A stretch of DNA of 64,000 bases from Cryptosporangium minutisporangium (GCF_039536245.1 NZ_BAAAYN010000040.1:10171-74170), one strand, 5' to 3'. Numbered from the stretch's first letter, positions 1 to 8,476 are shown. Numbers and translations are program-made. Notes: a model not told the origin generated them from the sequence alone.

Positions 1-169
1 GACAACCACTGTGGGCGTCGTCCGGCGAGTGCGACAACCACTGTGGGCGTCGTCCGGCGAGTGCGACAACCACTGTGGGCGTCGTCCGGCGAGTGCGACA
101 ACCACTGTGGGCGTCGTCCGGCGAGTGCGACAACCACTGTGGGCGTCGTCCGGCGAGTGCGACAACCAC
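1..169. repeat. 32-bp tandem repeat array at the left edge
   Basis: Five complete copies of a 32-bp unit follow head to tail (starting at 1, 33, 65, 97 and 129) with the first nine bases of a sixth at 161. Each unit begins GACAACCACTGTGGGCGTCG and ends CCGGCGAGTGC, and the copies read as identical. There are no spacers, so this is a minisatellite and not a CRISPR array. It starts at base 1, so the array probably continues to the left. The unit is not a multiple of three, so it is unlikely to be coding. Confidence 0.95.
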
Positions 170-537
170 CCGACGCTCCGCGTTGGAAAAGTGCGCCAAC
201 CATCCAGCGGTGCCGTCCGATGACCACCTCTGGTGAGCTGTCGGCCACCCCAGCTGCCACGACCGCTCGACGATGGGGGCGAGAGGTCGTTTCCCGAAGG
301 TCCGTCGTACCGGGCGCCGGGAGTCGTGGTCTTCCCGACGGCCCCTGCCGGCAGGGGCGGTCGGTGACCGCCGCCGTTGGGCTCCGGGTGAGGTGGTTCC
401 CGAAATCCGCGGGACTGGCGTCGGGAGAGGTGGCCTTCCCGAGAACCTCGCCCCGTCGGGCGTGGTGTCGCCGAATCTTGTCCCGTCGGGCGTCGCGAGA
501 CGTGGTGTTGCCGAAACGGGCTCGCGGCGCCCGCGTG
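170..537. repeat. Noncoding region with decayed CTTCCCGAA-type half-elements
   Basis: No convincing gene is seen here. The stretch holds about six degenerate direct copies of a half-element resembling GAGGTGGTCTTCCCGAA: near 281-300, 321-340, 390-405, 425-446, 461-476 and 495-516, roughly 40-60 bases apart. The best copy, at 425-446, is nearly identical to arms of the inverted repeats at 41.4 and 55.0 kb. A perfect 18-bp palindrome, GCCCCTGCCGGCAGGGGC, lies at 341-358. The region sits downstream of the minus-strand acyl-CoA dehydrogenase gene. I read it as decayed repeat copies; the palindrome could also act as a terminator. Confidence 0.7.
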
Positions 538-1671
538 TTACAGGCCGTACGTCTTGCCGATGATGTCGCGTTGGATCTCGGACGTGCCGCCGTACACCGT
601 CGAGATCACCGACGCCCGCAAGATGCGCTCCATCTCGTACTCGGTGGCGTACCCGTAGCCGCCCATCATCTGCATGCCTTCCAGCGCCATCGTCTTGGCG
701 AACTCGGTGGCCTTGAGCTTGGCCATCGACGCCTCGCGCGGGAACAGCGTGCCGGGGTTGGCGTCGACCAGCTCGGCGGTCTGGTACACCAGCAGCCGGA
801 CGCAGGTCAGCTCGGTGGCCAGGTCGGCGAGCCGGTGCCGGAGAGCCTGGAACGTCCCGATCGGACGGCCGAACTGGGTGCGCTGCTGGACGTACACCAG
901 CGTGTCGTCGAAGGCGCGCTGCGCGGTGCCGAGCATCAACGCGGCGAGCACCAGCCGCTCGAAGTTGAGGCCCGCCATCAGCTGGCGCCAGCCCTTGCCG
1001 ACCTCGCCGACCACCGCGGACGCGGGTAGCACGCAGTCGGTGAAGTACAGGTCGTTGACGTCCCGCCCGCCCATCGTGTCGATGCCGCGAATCGTCAGTC
1101 CGGGGGTGCCGGTCGGCACGTTGAACATCGTCAGGCCGTCGTGGCCGGACCCGGACGTCCGCGCGACCAGCAGGATGTGGTCGGCGATGTGGGCGTTCGA
1201 GCACCACGTCTTCTGCCCGTTCACCACCCACTCGTCGCCGCGCTGCTCGGCCCGGCAGGTCAGCGCCGCGACGTCGGAGCCGGCGCCCGGCTCGGACATG
1301 GAGATCGCCTCGACCGCGCCGTTCGCGATGCCGCCGAGGATCGCCTTCTTCTGCTCCTCCGAGCCGAACCGTTCGTACGCCCCGGCGACGATGATCGAGG
1401 TGGCGAACCCGCCGATCGGCGCGAGGGCCTTCGACGTCTCCTCCAGGAAGAGACAGAGGTCGACCGCGCCGCCGCCGGCGCCACCGTAGGCCTCGGGCAG
1501 CCCGGCGCCGAGATAGCCCAGGTCGGCCAGCTTGCGGTAGAGCTCGACGCTGTGCCGCTCCCCGTCCGCCACCAGCGCGTCGCGTTGTTCCCGGGTGCCG
1601 GCTTCGCGGCGGCAGAAGTCGGCGACCGCGGCGGCGAAAGCGCGCTGCTCGTCGGTGAGGTCAGGGGTCAC
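538..1671 (-). CDS. Acyl-CoA dehydrogenase family protein
   Basis: Predicted FAD-dependent acyl-CoA dehydrogenase of 377 aa that would introduce a trans-2 double bond into an acyl-CoA. Visible family motifs are SMSEPGAGSD (about 125-133) and WVVNGQKTWCSNA (148-160) in the FAD/substrate region, and the C-terminal GGTSEIQRDIIGK. The usual Tyr-Glu-Gly-Thr catalytic Glu is Gly here (YGGT), but a Glu in NFERLVLA (about 238) matches the alternative base position used by isovaleryl-CoA-type enzymes. So it is probably active, perhaps on a branched acyl group. The GTG start is chosen because GGAGG lies five bases upstream; an upstream start at 1707 is open but lacks this. It is divergent from the aldehyde dehydrogenase gene. 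Confidence 0.88.
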   Translation of the reverse strand: MTPDLTDEQRAFAAAVADFCRREAGTREQRDALVADGERHSVELYRKLADLGYLGAGLPEAYGGAGGGAVDLCLFLEETSKALAPIGGFATSIIVAGAYERFGSEEQKKAILGGIANGAVEAISMSEPGAGSDVAALTCRAEQRGDEWVVNGQKTWCSNAHIADHILLVARTSGSGHDGLTMFNVPTGTPGLTIRGIDTMGGRDVNDLYFTDCVLPASAVVGEVGKGWRQLMAGLNFERLVLAALMLGTAQRAFDDTLVYVQQRTQFGRPIGTFQALRHRLADLATELTCVRLLVYQTAELVDANPGTLFPREASMAKLKATEFAKTMALEGMQMMGGYGYATEYEMERILRASVISTVYGGTSEIQRDIIGKTYGL

Positions 1672-1752
1672 GGCGTCCTCCGCAGGGGTTGTCCTCGTTG
1701 ACCGCAATGTAAAATACCAAATATATTCTGCGCCAGTCGGAAGGAGACTTCC
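1672..1752. promoter_or_regulatory. Divergent promoter with candidate GntR operator
   Basis: Short AT-rich island between the divergent acyl-CoA dehydrogenase and aldehyde dehydrogenase genes. It contains ATACCAAATATA at 1714-1725, and 11 of these 12 bases match ATATCAAATATA at 4032-4043 in front of the GntR gene and the MpaB-family gene. Such AT-rich words are rare in this DNA. I infer a binding site of the GntR/FCD regulator encoded 1.5 kb away that would coordinate both transcription units. An AAGGAG ribosome site for the aldehyde dehydrogenase lies at 1741-1747. Confidence 0.5.
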
Positions 1753-3291
1753 ATGGCGCCTTCACGCCCCGACCTCGATGACACAGGCCTCGACGACCCA
1801 GACCCTGTTCCCGACCGCTTCGCAACTCCGACGACCCTCAGTCGGCGCAGCCCCGCCACCGGCGAGATCGTCGGCGAGTACCCGATCGCCGGGGAGACGG
1901 AGGTCGGCGCCGCGGTCGAGCGAGCCCGTACCGCCGCGACCTGGTGGGCCGCGCTGCCTGCCGACCGGCGGCGGACCCACTTGCTGGCCTGGAAACGCGG
2001 GCTCGCTCGCGGCGCCGACGACCTGGCCGCGCTGATCCGAGCGGAGACCGGCAAACCGCTCACCGACGCCGGTCTGGAGGTCATGCTCGCCGTCGAGCAC
2101 CTCGACTGGGCCGCGCGCAACGCCCACCGGGTGCTGCGCCCGCGCACCGTGCGCAGCGGCGTGCTCGCGGCGAACCAGCGGGGGGTGCTCGGGTACCGGC
2201 CGCTCGGCGTCGTCGGGGTCATCGGCCCGTGGAACTACCCGGTCTACACGCCGCTCGGCTCGGTGTCCTACGCGCTGGCCGCCGGGAACGCGGTGGTGTT
2301 CAAGCCGAGCGAGTACACGCCCGGCGTCGCGCAGTGGCTCGCCGAGCGCTTCGTGGCGGCGGTCGGGGAGCCGGTGCTGCAAGTGGTCACCGGCGACGGC
2401 GGGACGGGCGCCGCGCTCTGCCGGGCCGGCGTCGACAAGATCGCGTTCACCGGGTCGACGGCCACGGCCAAGACGGTGATGGCCGCGTGCGCCGAGACGC
2501 TGACGCCACTCGTCGTCGAGGCCGGCGGTAAGGACGCGATGATCGTCGCCGCCGACGCGGACGTGGACGCCGCGGCCGCGGCGGCCGTCTTCGGTGGCAT
2601 GGGCAACGCCGGGCAGACCTGCGCCGGCGTCGAGCGGGTCTACGTCGAGCGTCCGGTCTACTCGGCGTTCGTCGACGCGGTGCGGGCGCGGGCGGAGGCG
2701 CTCCGGCCCGGTGCCGGGGACGAGGCGGACTACGGGCCGCTGACCATGCCCCGGCAGGCCGACGTGATCGCCGGGCACGTGGCCGACGCGCTCGCCCGGG
2801 GTGGTCGGCCGGTGGTCGGCGGCGCCGACGCGGTCCGCCCGCCGTACGTCGACCCGGTCGTGCTGACCGACGTCCCGGAGGACAGCAGCGCGGTCACCGA
2901 GGAGACGTTCGGGCCGGTGCTGGTCATCAACCCGGTCGACGACCTGGACGACGCCGTGCGCCGGGCCAACGCGAGCACGCTGGGGCTGGCCGGCTCGGTG
3001 TTCACGAAGGACACCCGGCGCGGCGCCGCGATCGCGGCTCGGCTCCGGACGGGGGCGGCGTCGGTCAACTCGGTGCTCGGGTTCGCAGCGATCCCGGCGT
3101 TGCCGTTCGGAGGGGTCGGCGACTCCGGGTTCGGCCGGATCCACGGTGCCGACGGTCTGCGGGAGTTCAGCCGGGCCGGTGCGCTCACCGTCCAGCGGTT
3201 CCCGGCACCGCTCGACCTGATGCGGTTCGACCGGTCGCCGCGCGCGGTGGCGATGGCGTGGCGGGTGTTCCGGTTACGGCATGCCCGCTGA
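1753..3291 (+). CDS. Aldehyde dehydrogenase (NAD(P)-dependent)
   Basis: Predicted 512-aa aldehyde dehydrogenase that oxidises an aldehyde to a carboxylate with NAD(P)+. It shows the full catalytic set: IGPWNYP (about 158-164) with the oxyanion-hole Asn, FTGSTATAK at the cofactor-binding site, the general base Glu256 in VVEAGGK, and the nucleophile Cys290 in NAGQTCAGV. Overall it resembles the succinate-semialdehyde and broad-specificity branch, but the substrate cannot be read from sequence. The ATG follows a clear AAGGAG. It is divergent from an acyl-CoA dehydrogenase and converges, with one base to spare, on the GntR gene. Together these suggest an aldehyde-to-acid-to-acyl-CoA catabolic cluster. 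Confidence 0.92.
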   Translation: MAPSRPDLDDTGLDDPDPVPDRFATPTTLSRRSPATGEIVGEYPIAGETEVGAAVERARTAATWWAALPADRRRTHLLAWKRGLARGADDLAALIRAETGKPLTDAGLEVMLAVEHLDWAARNAHRVLRPRTVRSGVLAANQRGVLGYRPLGVVGVIGPWNYPVYTPLGSVSYALAAGNAVVFKPSEYTPGVAQWLAERFVAAVGEPVLQVVTGDGGTGAALCRAGVDKIAFTGSTATAKTVMAACAETLTPLVVEAGGKDAMIVAADADVDAAAAAAVFGGMGNAGQTCAGVERVYVERPVYSAFVDAVRARAEALRPGAGDEADYGPLTMPRQADVIAGHVADALARGGRPVVGGADAVRPPYVDPVVLTDVPEDSSAVTEETFGPVLVINPVDDLDDAVRRANASTLGLAGSVFTKDTRRGAAIAARLRTGAASVNSVLGFAAIPALPFGGVGDSGFGRIHGADGLREFSRAGALTVQRFPAPLDLMRFDRSPRAVAMAWRVFRLRHAR

Positions 3292-3292
3292 G

Positions 3293-3994
3293 CTAACTCT
3301 CCGACCAGGCGTCGCGCGCGTCGAGGTGGGCGAGCAGGCGCTCGGCGCCGTCGGTGAAGTGCCGCGCCATCACCGCGGTCGCCTGCTCGCCGTCCCGGGC
3401 CTCCAGGGCGGCGAGCAGGTCGTCGTGCGCCGTGAGCATCGACGCCCGCCACCCGGCGTCCGCCGAGTAGAACCGCACCGGCGTGTAGCGGAGTGCGGTG
3501 TGCAGGAACCAGGACAGCTTGCGTGCCGCCGCGATCCGGTTGACCGCGCGGTGGAAGTCGAACTCCCGCTCCTCGATCTCGGCGGGTGTGGCGGTATCGA
3601 CGGCGTCGCGCAGGCCCTGCTGCTTCTCCCGCAGGTCGTCCAGCTCGGCCGGGGTGATCCGGGCGGCCGCGCGAACGGCCAGCTCGCCCGCGATGTGCGC
3701 CTGGAGCCGGAAGACGTCGTCGACGTCCTGCCGGGACAGTGGTGCGACCCGGTAGCCGCGGCGCGGCTCGAGCTCCACCATGTCCTCGCCGCGCAGCGTC
3801 AGCAGCGCTTCCCGGACGGGCGTGATGCTCACCCCGAGTGTCGCCGCGACGTCTTCCAGCCGGATGAACGTGCCCGGGCGGAGTTCCCCGGACATGATCT
3901 GGTCGCGCAGGTACGCTACCACCTCGTCCGAGAGCTGCGGACGACGCAGCCGGCTCGTCCGTCCGACCGGGACGCCGTTCGTGCGGTGGGCCAT
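3293..3994 (-). CDS. GntR-family (FadR/FCD) transcriptional regulator
   Basis: Predicted 233-aa DNA-binding repressor. The N-terminal winged helix (about 20-90) contains LRPGTFIRLEDVAATLGVSI and TPVREALLTL, typical of GntR. The remainder is an alpha-helical FCD ligand-binding domain with conserved acidic and His positions (EFDFHRAV, ARHFTDGAE). FCD regulators usually sense organic acids or acyl-CoA metabolites. It is divergent from the MpaB-family gene at 4062. The AT-rich word at 4032-4043 lies between them, and a near copy precedes the aldehyde dehydrogenase, so autoregulation and control of the neighbouring catabolic genes are likely. The ATG at 3994 is preferred over upstream in-frame starts because the family motif begins soon after it. 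Confidence 0.9.
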   Translation of the reverse strand: MAHRTNGVPVGRTSRLRRPQLSDEVVAYLRDQIMSGELRPGTFIRLEDVAATLGVSITPVREALLTLRGEDMVELEPRRGYRVAPLSRQDVDDVFRLQAHIAGELAVRAAARITPAELDDLREKQQGLRDAVDTATPAEIEEREFDFHRAVNRIAAARKLSWFLHTALRYTPVRFYSADAGWRASMLTAHDDLLAALEARDGEQATAVMARHFTDGAERLLAHLDARDAWSES

Positions 3995-4031
3995 CTGGTT
4001 CCTCTCCCGCGGACGCCCCGAGATCGCGAAG

Positions 4032-4043
4032 ATATCAAATATA
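4032..4043. promoter_or_regulatory. Candidate GntR operator ATATCAAATATA
   Basis: Twelve-base AT-rich word between the GntR gene (minus) and the MpaB-family gene (plus), matching 11 of 12 bases of the word at 1714-1725. It lies about 20-30 bases upstream of the plus-strand start, so a bound repressor would cover that promoter or translation start region. Assignment to the adjacent GntR protein is inference from position. Confidence 0.45.
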
Positions 4044-4061
4044 GGAGAGGACGGTGAGCAC

Positions 4062-4985
4062 GTGGCTTCCGTGTCCCGACGGTCGCGCTGGCTGCGCCAG
4101 ATCGAGGCGCTCGACCCCGTACACGACCACACCGAGATCTACCGCATCTCGGCCGGGTACGAATTTCCGTGGGACTACCAGCGCGCGCTGGAACTCGCGC
4201 TGTTCCGTACCTACTGCGTCCCGACGATCTCGGCGTTACTGGAGGCGACCGGCGAGTTCCGGGACCGTCCGCAGAAACGCTACGACGACACCGCGCTGCT
4301 GATGGCGGAACTGGCCGAGCACGGCTACGACTCGCCGCGCGGCAAGGAGGCGCTCCGGGTGATCAACCGGGCGCACGGGCAGTACGTGATCAGCAACGAC
4401 GACATGCGCTACGTGCTCTCGACGTTCGTCTACGAGCCGATCGAGTGGATCAGCACGTTCGGCTGGCGCCCGCTCAGTACCCACGAGCAGCAGGCCGCGT
4501 TCCACTTCTACCGCGCGGTCGGCGTCCGGATGGGGATCCGGGAGATCCCGGCCGGCTTCGACGAGTTCTGGGCGTTCAAGCGGGAGTACGAGGCGGCGAC
4601 GTTCCGCTTCTCCGCGACCAACCAGCGGGTCGGGACGTACACGCTCGACCTGCTGAAGAGCTGGTACCCGAAGCCGCTGTCCGGAGCGGTCGACGTCGCG
4701 ATCCGTGGCTTGCTCGACGAACCGATGCTGACCGCGTTCGGATTCCGGCCGGCGCCGCCCTGGATCGGAACCACCGCACGGGGTGCGCTGCGGACCCGCG
4801 CCGCCGTCGTCCGCCTGCTGCCACCACGTCGCCGCAGCAAGCTCGCGCAGGCCGGCCGCAACCCCACCTACCCCGGCTACCCGGCCGGTTACCGCCCGTC
4901 CGATCTCGGCGCGGGTCCGCCGCCCCCCGACCTCGACCCCGGCTTCCTCACCCGGCCGCGCTCGTCGTCGGCCCAGGAGTACTGA
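4062..4985 (+). CDS. MpaB-family (DUF2236) oxygenase-like protein
   Basis: About 307 aa, resembling the DUF2236 / MpaB family, a mostly helical fold that includes heme-dependent oxygenases such as the fungal MpaB' and bacterial rubber oxygenase Lcp. The characteristic segment is INRAHGQYVISNDDMRYVL with a conserved His (about 105) that would be the heme ligand, followed by FVYEPIEWIS. The C-terminal 60 residues are Pro/Arg-rich and look disordered. I see no signal peptide. The GTG at 4062 follows an AGGAGAGG sequence at a slightly long distance; GTG at 4071 is the alternative. Context with acyl-CoA and aldehyde dehydrogenases suggests oxidative cleavage or oxidation of a lipid-like substrate, but this is inference. 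Confidence 0.8.
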   Translation: MASVSRRSRWLRQIEALDPVHDHTEIYRISAGYEFPWDYQRALELALFRTYCVPTISALLEATGEFRDRPQKRYDDTALLMAELAEHGYDSPRGKEALRVINRAHGQYVISNDDMRYVLSTFVYEPIEWISTFGWRPLSTHEQQAAFHFYRAVGVRMGIREIPAGFDEFWAFKREYEAATFRFSATNQRVGTYTLDLLKSWYPKPLSGAVDVAIRGLLDEPMLTAFGFRPAPPWIGTTARGALRTRAAVVRLLPPRRRSKLAQAGRNPTYPGYPAGYRPSDLGAGPPPPDLDPGFLTRPRSSSAQEY

Positions 4986-5001
4986 CGCCGTCCCGATCAC
5001 C

Positions 5002-5085
5002 GCGTGACCGGCCCAGAAGGGCCGGTCACGCCGCCACCGCCGGACCGGGCCAGCGGGACGGCGAACCGTCCCGCTGACCCGGTCC
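5002..5085. terminator. Back-to-back hairpins between convergent genes
   Basis: Two stem-loops lie between the converging MpaB-family and acyl-CoA ligase genes. The first has a 13-bp perfect stem (5002-5014 with 5019-5031, loop AGAA). The second has a 19-base stem with one mismatch (5042-5060 with 5067-5085, loop GCGAAC). No T-run follows, as is usual in high-GC actinomycetes. Each probably serves one direction. Confidence 0.75.
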
Positions 5086-5100
5086 AGGGTGGACGAGTGG

Positions 5101-6927
5101 TCAGCGGTACAAGTCCTCGATCGCGTCCGCGTACCGGTCGCTGATCGTGCGGCGCTTGAGCTTGAGCGTCGGTGTCAGTTCGCCCGACTCCGGGCTGAGT
5201 GCGGCCGGGAGAACCTGGAACTTCTTGACCTGCTCCGGCCGGGCCAGCCGCTCGTTCGCGGCGTCGACCGCCGCTTGTACCTCGGCGAGCACGGCCGGGT
5301 GCTCGGCCAGCGACTTCGGGTCGGACGCGTCGATGCCGTGCGCGGCCGCCCAGGCCGGTGCCGCTTCCTCGTCCAGGCTGACCAGCGCCGTGACGTACGG
5401 CCGCCGATCGCCGACCGCCACCGCGTAGCCGATCAGCGGGTGCGTGCGGAGCAGGTTCTCGATCTGCGCCGGTGCGACGTTCTTGCCGCTGGCGGTGATC
5501 AGCAGCTCCTTCTTGCGGTCGGTGATCGTGAGGAAGCCGTCCTCGTCGAGCGTGCCGATGTCCCCGGTGGCCAGCCAGCCGTCCGGGTCCGTGATCGGCG
5601 CGACCGCGCCATCCGGCTGCAGGTAGCCCTGGCAGATCAGCGGTCCCCGGACCAGGATCTCGCCGTCGTCGGCGAGCGTGAGCTCCATGCCGACGTTCGG
5701 GACACCGACCGTGCCGAGCTTGAACCGATCCGGGGTGTTGATGGTGGCCGTGCCGGTGGTCTCGGTCATGCCCCAGACCTCGAACACGTCGACGCCGATG
5801 CCGGCGAGGAACGTCAGCACGTCCACCGGGATCGGGGCCGCACCGCTGCCGGCGTAGGTCACGTTGTCCAGCCCCAGCTTCGCGCGGATCGGCTTGAGGA
5901 TCATCGCGTCCATCGAGGCCAGCTGTGCGGCCGTCTCCGCCGGAATCGGCTGTCCGGCCTCCCGCAGGCGATAACACTCGAGTGCGAGCGCGCTCGCGCC
6001 GGCCACCGCGTCCCGGACGGCCGGCTCGGCCGCACCGAGGAACGCCTGCAGCGCGGCGACCATCTTCTCCCAGACCCGCGGTACCCCGAAGAACGTGGCC
6101 GGCCGCACGGCGAGCAGCGCGGCGACCGCCTGCGCGGTGTCGCTGACGATGTGGACGTGCCCGGCCCGGTACACCGGGATGTAGATGCCGAGCACGCGCT
6201 CGGCGATGTGCGCGAGCGGCAGGTAGGCGACGGTCGGCGCGTGCGCCGGCGTCTCCAGCAGCAGCTCGAGCGCGACGGCCTGGTGCAGGACGTTGCGGTG
6301 GCTCAGCACGACGCCCTTCGGGTCGCCGGTCGTCCCGGAGGTGTAGAGCAGCGTCACCGGGTGGTCGGGGGTGAGGTGCTGCCAGGGCTCCTCGAACGCG
6401 GACGGGTCGTGTGCGAACCGGTCGGCGCCGGCGGCCTCCACGGTCGCGAGGTCGGTGAGGCGGGCGTCGTCGAGGGCGACGCCGGTGGCGTCGATCAGCA
6501 CGATCGCGCGGACGTCCGGCAGCTCGCCGAGCACCGGCGACCAGCGGCCGAGCTGCTCGGCGTTCTCCACGACGAGCACCGTCGCCTTGCTGTGTTCGGC
6601 GAGGTAGTGCAGCTGCGGGGTACTCAGCGTCGCGTAGGCGCTGCACGGCACCGCACCGAGGTGGACGGCGGCGAGGTCGACCAGCCAGTGCTCGATCCGG
6701 CTGGACGCCGAGATCAGCATCCGGTCGCCGGAGCGTAAGCCGAGGTCGGCCAGGCCGAGGCTGACCGCGGCGACCCGACGGCGGAGATCACCCCAGGTGA
6801 GGGTCGAGCTGTCGTCGCCCAGCATCGTCAGCGCGGGGTGGTCGGGGAACTCGCGGGCGTTCGAGGAGAGCAAGCGCGGAATCGTCAGCTCGGCGGTGGC
6901 CGCCGCGCATTCGTCGGCGAGGGACAT
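5101..6927 (-). CDS. Long-chain fatty-acid--CoA ligase (FadD-like)
   Basis: Predicted 608-aa AMP-binding acyl-CoA synthetase that activates fatty acids to acyl-AMP and then acyl-CoA. The P-loop LLYTSGTTGDPKGVVLSH is at about 193-210. The adenylation motifs FEVWGMTETTGTATIN and WLATGDIGTLDEDGFLTITD, and the C-terminal catalytic Lys motif ITASGKNVAPAQIENLL, are all present. The length fits the FadD15 / long-chain class. The ATG at 6927 is placed by homology of its N-terminus and a GGGAG upstream. A direct pair of AAGTTAAC words upstream and the adjacent double-TetR regulator suggest local repression. The neighbours are consistent with lipid degradation. Confidence 0.93.
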   Translation of the reverse strand: MSLADECAAATAELTIPRLLSSNAREFPDHPALTMLGDDSSTLTWGDLRRRVAAVSLGLADLGLRSGDRMLISASSRIEHWLVDLAAVHLGAVPCSAYATLSTPQLHYLAEHSKATVLVVENAEQLGRWSPVLGELPDVRAIVLIDATGVALDDARLTDLATVEAAGADRFAHDPSAFEEPWQHLTPDHPVTLLYTSGTTGDPKGVVLSHRNVLHQAVALELLLETPAHAPTVAYLPLAHIAERVLGIYIPVYRAGHVHIVSDTAQAVAALLAVRPATFFGVPRVWEKMVAALQAFLGAAEPAVRDAVAGASALALECYRLREAGQPIPAETAAQLASMDAMILKPIRAKLGLDNVTYAGSGAAPIPVDVLTFLAGIGVDVFEVWGMTETTGTATINTPDRFKLGTVGVPNVGMELTLADDGEILVRGPLICQGYLQPDGAVAPITDPDGWLATGDIGTLDEDGFLTITDRKKELLITASGKNVAPAQIENLLRTHPLIGYAVAVGDRRPYVTALVSLDEEAAPAWAAAHGIDASDPKSLAEHPAVLAEVQAAVDAANERLARPEQVKKFQVLPAALSPESGELTPTLKLKRRTISDRYADAIEDLYR

Positions 6928-7111
6928 GGGGTCTCCCTTCACCGGCCACGTCGGCCGGCGCTGGCCTGAGTGGAACGGGCTGGCAGAACTGTAAACCACC
7001 GTTAACTTATTCGGGAGACGAACGCCGGTAAGCCTGCCCGGAAAGCAGAAAAGCCCGCGCTCGGGCCGCAAGCGACGGTTAACTTCCCGGGTGAGGAGGG
7101 ATCGGACGCGC
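6928..7111 (-). promoter_or_regulatory. Promoter region of the acyl-CoA ligase with two GTTAAC words
   Basis: Between the double-TetR gene and the acyl-CoA ligase gene (both minus strand). CCGTTAACTTATTCGGG at 6999-7015 and CGGTTAACTTCCCGGG at 7076-7091 are near direct repeats 77 bases apart, each centred on the palindrome GTTAAC. On the minus strand TACAGT lies just downstream of the first copy and could be a -10 element. I infer operators for the neighbouring two-domain TetR protein. Confidence 0.45.
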
Positions 7112-8476
7112 TCAGGCGCGCCGCATCGGCTCCAGCGCGAGCGCGGTGACCACCGGACGGAACGCGTCCGGCGGCGCCGGGTCGGTCGAGCCACCGAGAT
7201 CGGTGACGACGTTGAGCGCCGCGTGCACCAGGACGCGGGCCTCCGACGGACTGAGCTCCGGCCGGACGCCGATCAGCAGCCGCACCCACTCGTCGACCTG
7301 CAGGCGCTGGATCTTGCGGAGCTCGTGCCGGTCGCGCTCGGGCAGGTTGTTGTTCTCGGCGAGGTAGACCGCCACCAGATCGCGCTGGCTGAACGTCAGG
7401 TCGACGAAACTCTCGACGAGGCCCCGGAGGGCGTCCTGGTCGGAGGCTGCGGAGCCCAGCGATGCCGTGGTGCTGGCGGACAGCTGGTCGGCGGCCCGAT
7501 GGTAGGCGGCGGCCAGCAGGTCGGCCTTGCTCGGGAAGTAGCGGTAGAGGCTCGACGCGTGCAGCCCGGCGGCCCGCCCGATGTCCTCCATCCCGACGGC
7601 GTGGTAGCCGTGCAGGTGGAACAGCCGGATCGCGGTGGCGAGCACGGCCTCGCGCCGGTTGTTCCCGTCGGCCTGGCCCGCCGCCGGGTCGGCAGGCCCC
7701 GCGAGCGGCTCGACCGGTACGGTCGGCCGAACCGAGGACAGGGACGACGGCACCGGCACGTCCGTGGTGAGCAGTGCCCACCCCGCCCGGCGCAGCAGAT
7801 CCGCCGCGCGGGACCGGGAGATCGGCGCGCGATGGGTGGCGAGGCTGGCGAGCGCGCTGAAGGCCGCCCGGGTGAACAGCCGCGCTACCGGCGCAGACAG
7901 CTCGGGTCGCAGAGCGGTCACCAGCTGGGCCACCCGGCCGACCAGCGCGCCCAGCTCGTTCCGGAACTCGGCGCGGTGCGCGGCGTCGAGGTACCGGTTC
8001 TCCCACTGGTACAGCCCGCCGACCCGGCGCTGATCGACGCTGAGCGTGGCCAGTGCGTCGAGGACCGAGTCGAGCTGCGTCCGCGGATCGTCGCTGTCGG
8101 CCAGTGCCCGGTCGACCGTGGTCCGCACGGTGTCCGACAGTTCCCGGGTCGCATGCACGAGCATCGCGTACTTGTTCGGGAAGTGCCGATAGATCGCCGG
8201 GCCGGTGATCCCCACCGCGCCGGCGATCTCGTCCACCCCGACGCCGTGGTAGCCGCGTGCGCAGAACAATTCGGCCGCCGCCAGAGCGATCTGGGCCTTC
8301 CGGTTCTTCGGACGCTTGGTTGGCGTCGGCAGGGCCGCGTCCGTGTCGTCCTCCGGTGGTCGCGCTGGTCGGTGCGGCCGGTGCAGACGGGCGCACCTCC
8401 TCGGCGCGCACGACCGGCCGCACTGAAAGTACCCGGCGGCGATCGGCTCCGGCGAGCGACCGGGCAGGCCCGTCAC
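7112..8476 (-). CDS. Two-domain TetR/AcrR-family regulator
   Basis: A 454-aa protein with two complete TetR units in tandem. The first helix-turn-helix lies around 60-108 (LAAAELFCARGYHGVGVDEI, GITGPAIYRHFPNKYAML). The second is around 273-322 (TAIRLFHLHGYHAVGMEDIG, LHASSLYRYFPSKADLL). Each is followed by a helical ligand/dimerisation segment. Usual TetR proteins are about 200 aa and act as homodimers; here one chain could supply both halves. It sits directly upstream of a fatty acyl-CoA ligase gene on the same strand, so control of fatty-acid use is likely. The start is uncertain: GTG at 8476 is the longest option, and about 45 N-terminal Arg/Pro-rich residues may not be translated. Confidence 0.85.
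   Translation of the reverse strand: MTGLPGRSPEPIAAGYFQCGRSCAPRRCARLHRPHRPARPPEDDTDAALPTPTKRPKNRKAQIALAAAELFCARGYHGVGVDEIAGAVGITGPAIYRHFPNKYAMLVHATRELSDTVRTTVDRALADSDDPRTQLDSVLDALATLSVDQRRVGGLYQWENRYLDAAHRAEFRNELGALVGRVAQLVTALRPELSAPVARLFTRAAFSALASLATHRAPISRSRAADLLRRAGWALLTTDVPVPSSLSSVRPTVPVEPLAGPADPAAGQADGNNRREAVLATAIRLFHLHGYHAVGMEDIGRAAGLHASSLYRYFPSKADLLAAAYHRAADQLSASTTASLGSAASDQDALRGLVESFVDLTFSQRDLVAVYLAENNNLPERDRHELRKIQRLQVDEWVRLLIGVRPELSPSEARVLVHAALNVVTDLGGSTDPAPPDAFRPVVTALALEPMRRA

Noticed and set aside
1-169. A CRISPR array at the left edge
   Set aside because: The 32-bp units abut directly with no spacers and no cas genes are near, so it is a tandem repeat.
43-1029. A long plus-strand ORF covering the repeat region and the acyl-CoA dehydrogenase gene
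   Set aside because: It runs through tandem repeats and antisense to a clear FadE-type gene, with Arg/Ala-rich nonsense sequence and no family motif.
5089-6738. A 549-codon plus-strand ORF opposite the acyl-CoA ligase
   Set aside because: Antisense shadow of a gene with every AMP-ligase motif; its translation is low-complexity Arg/Gly/Val.
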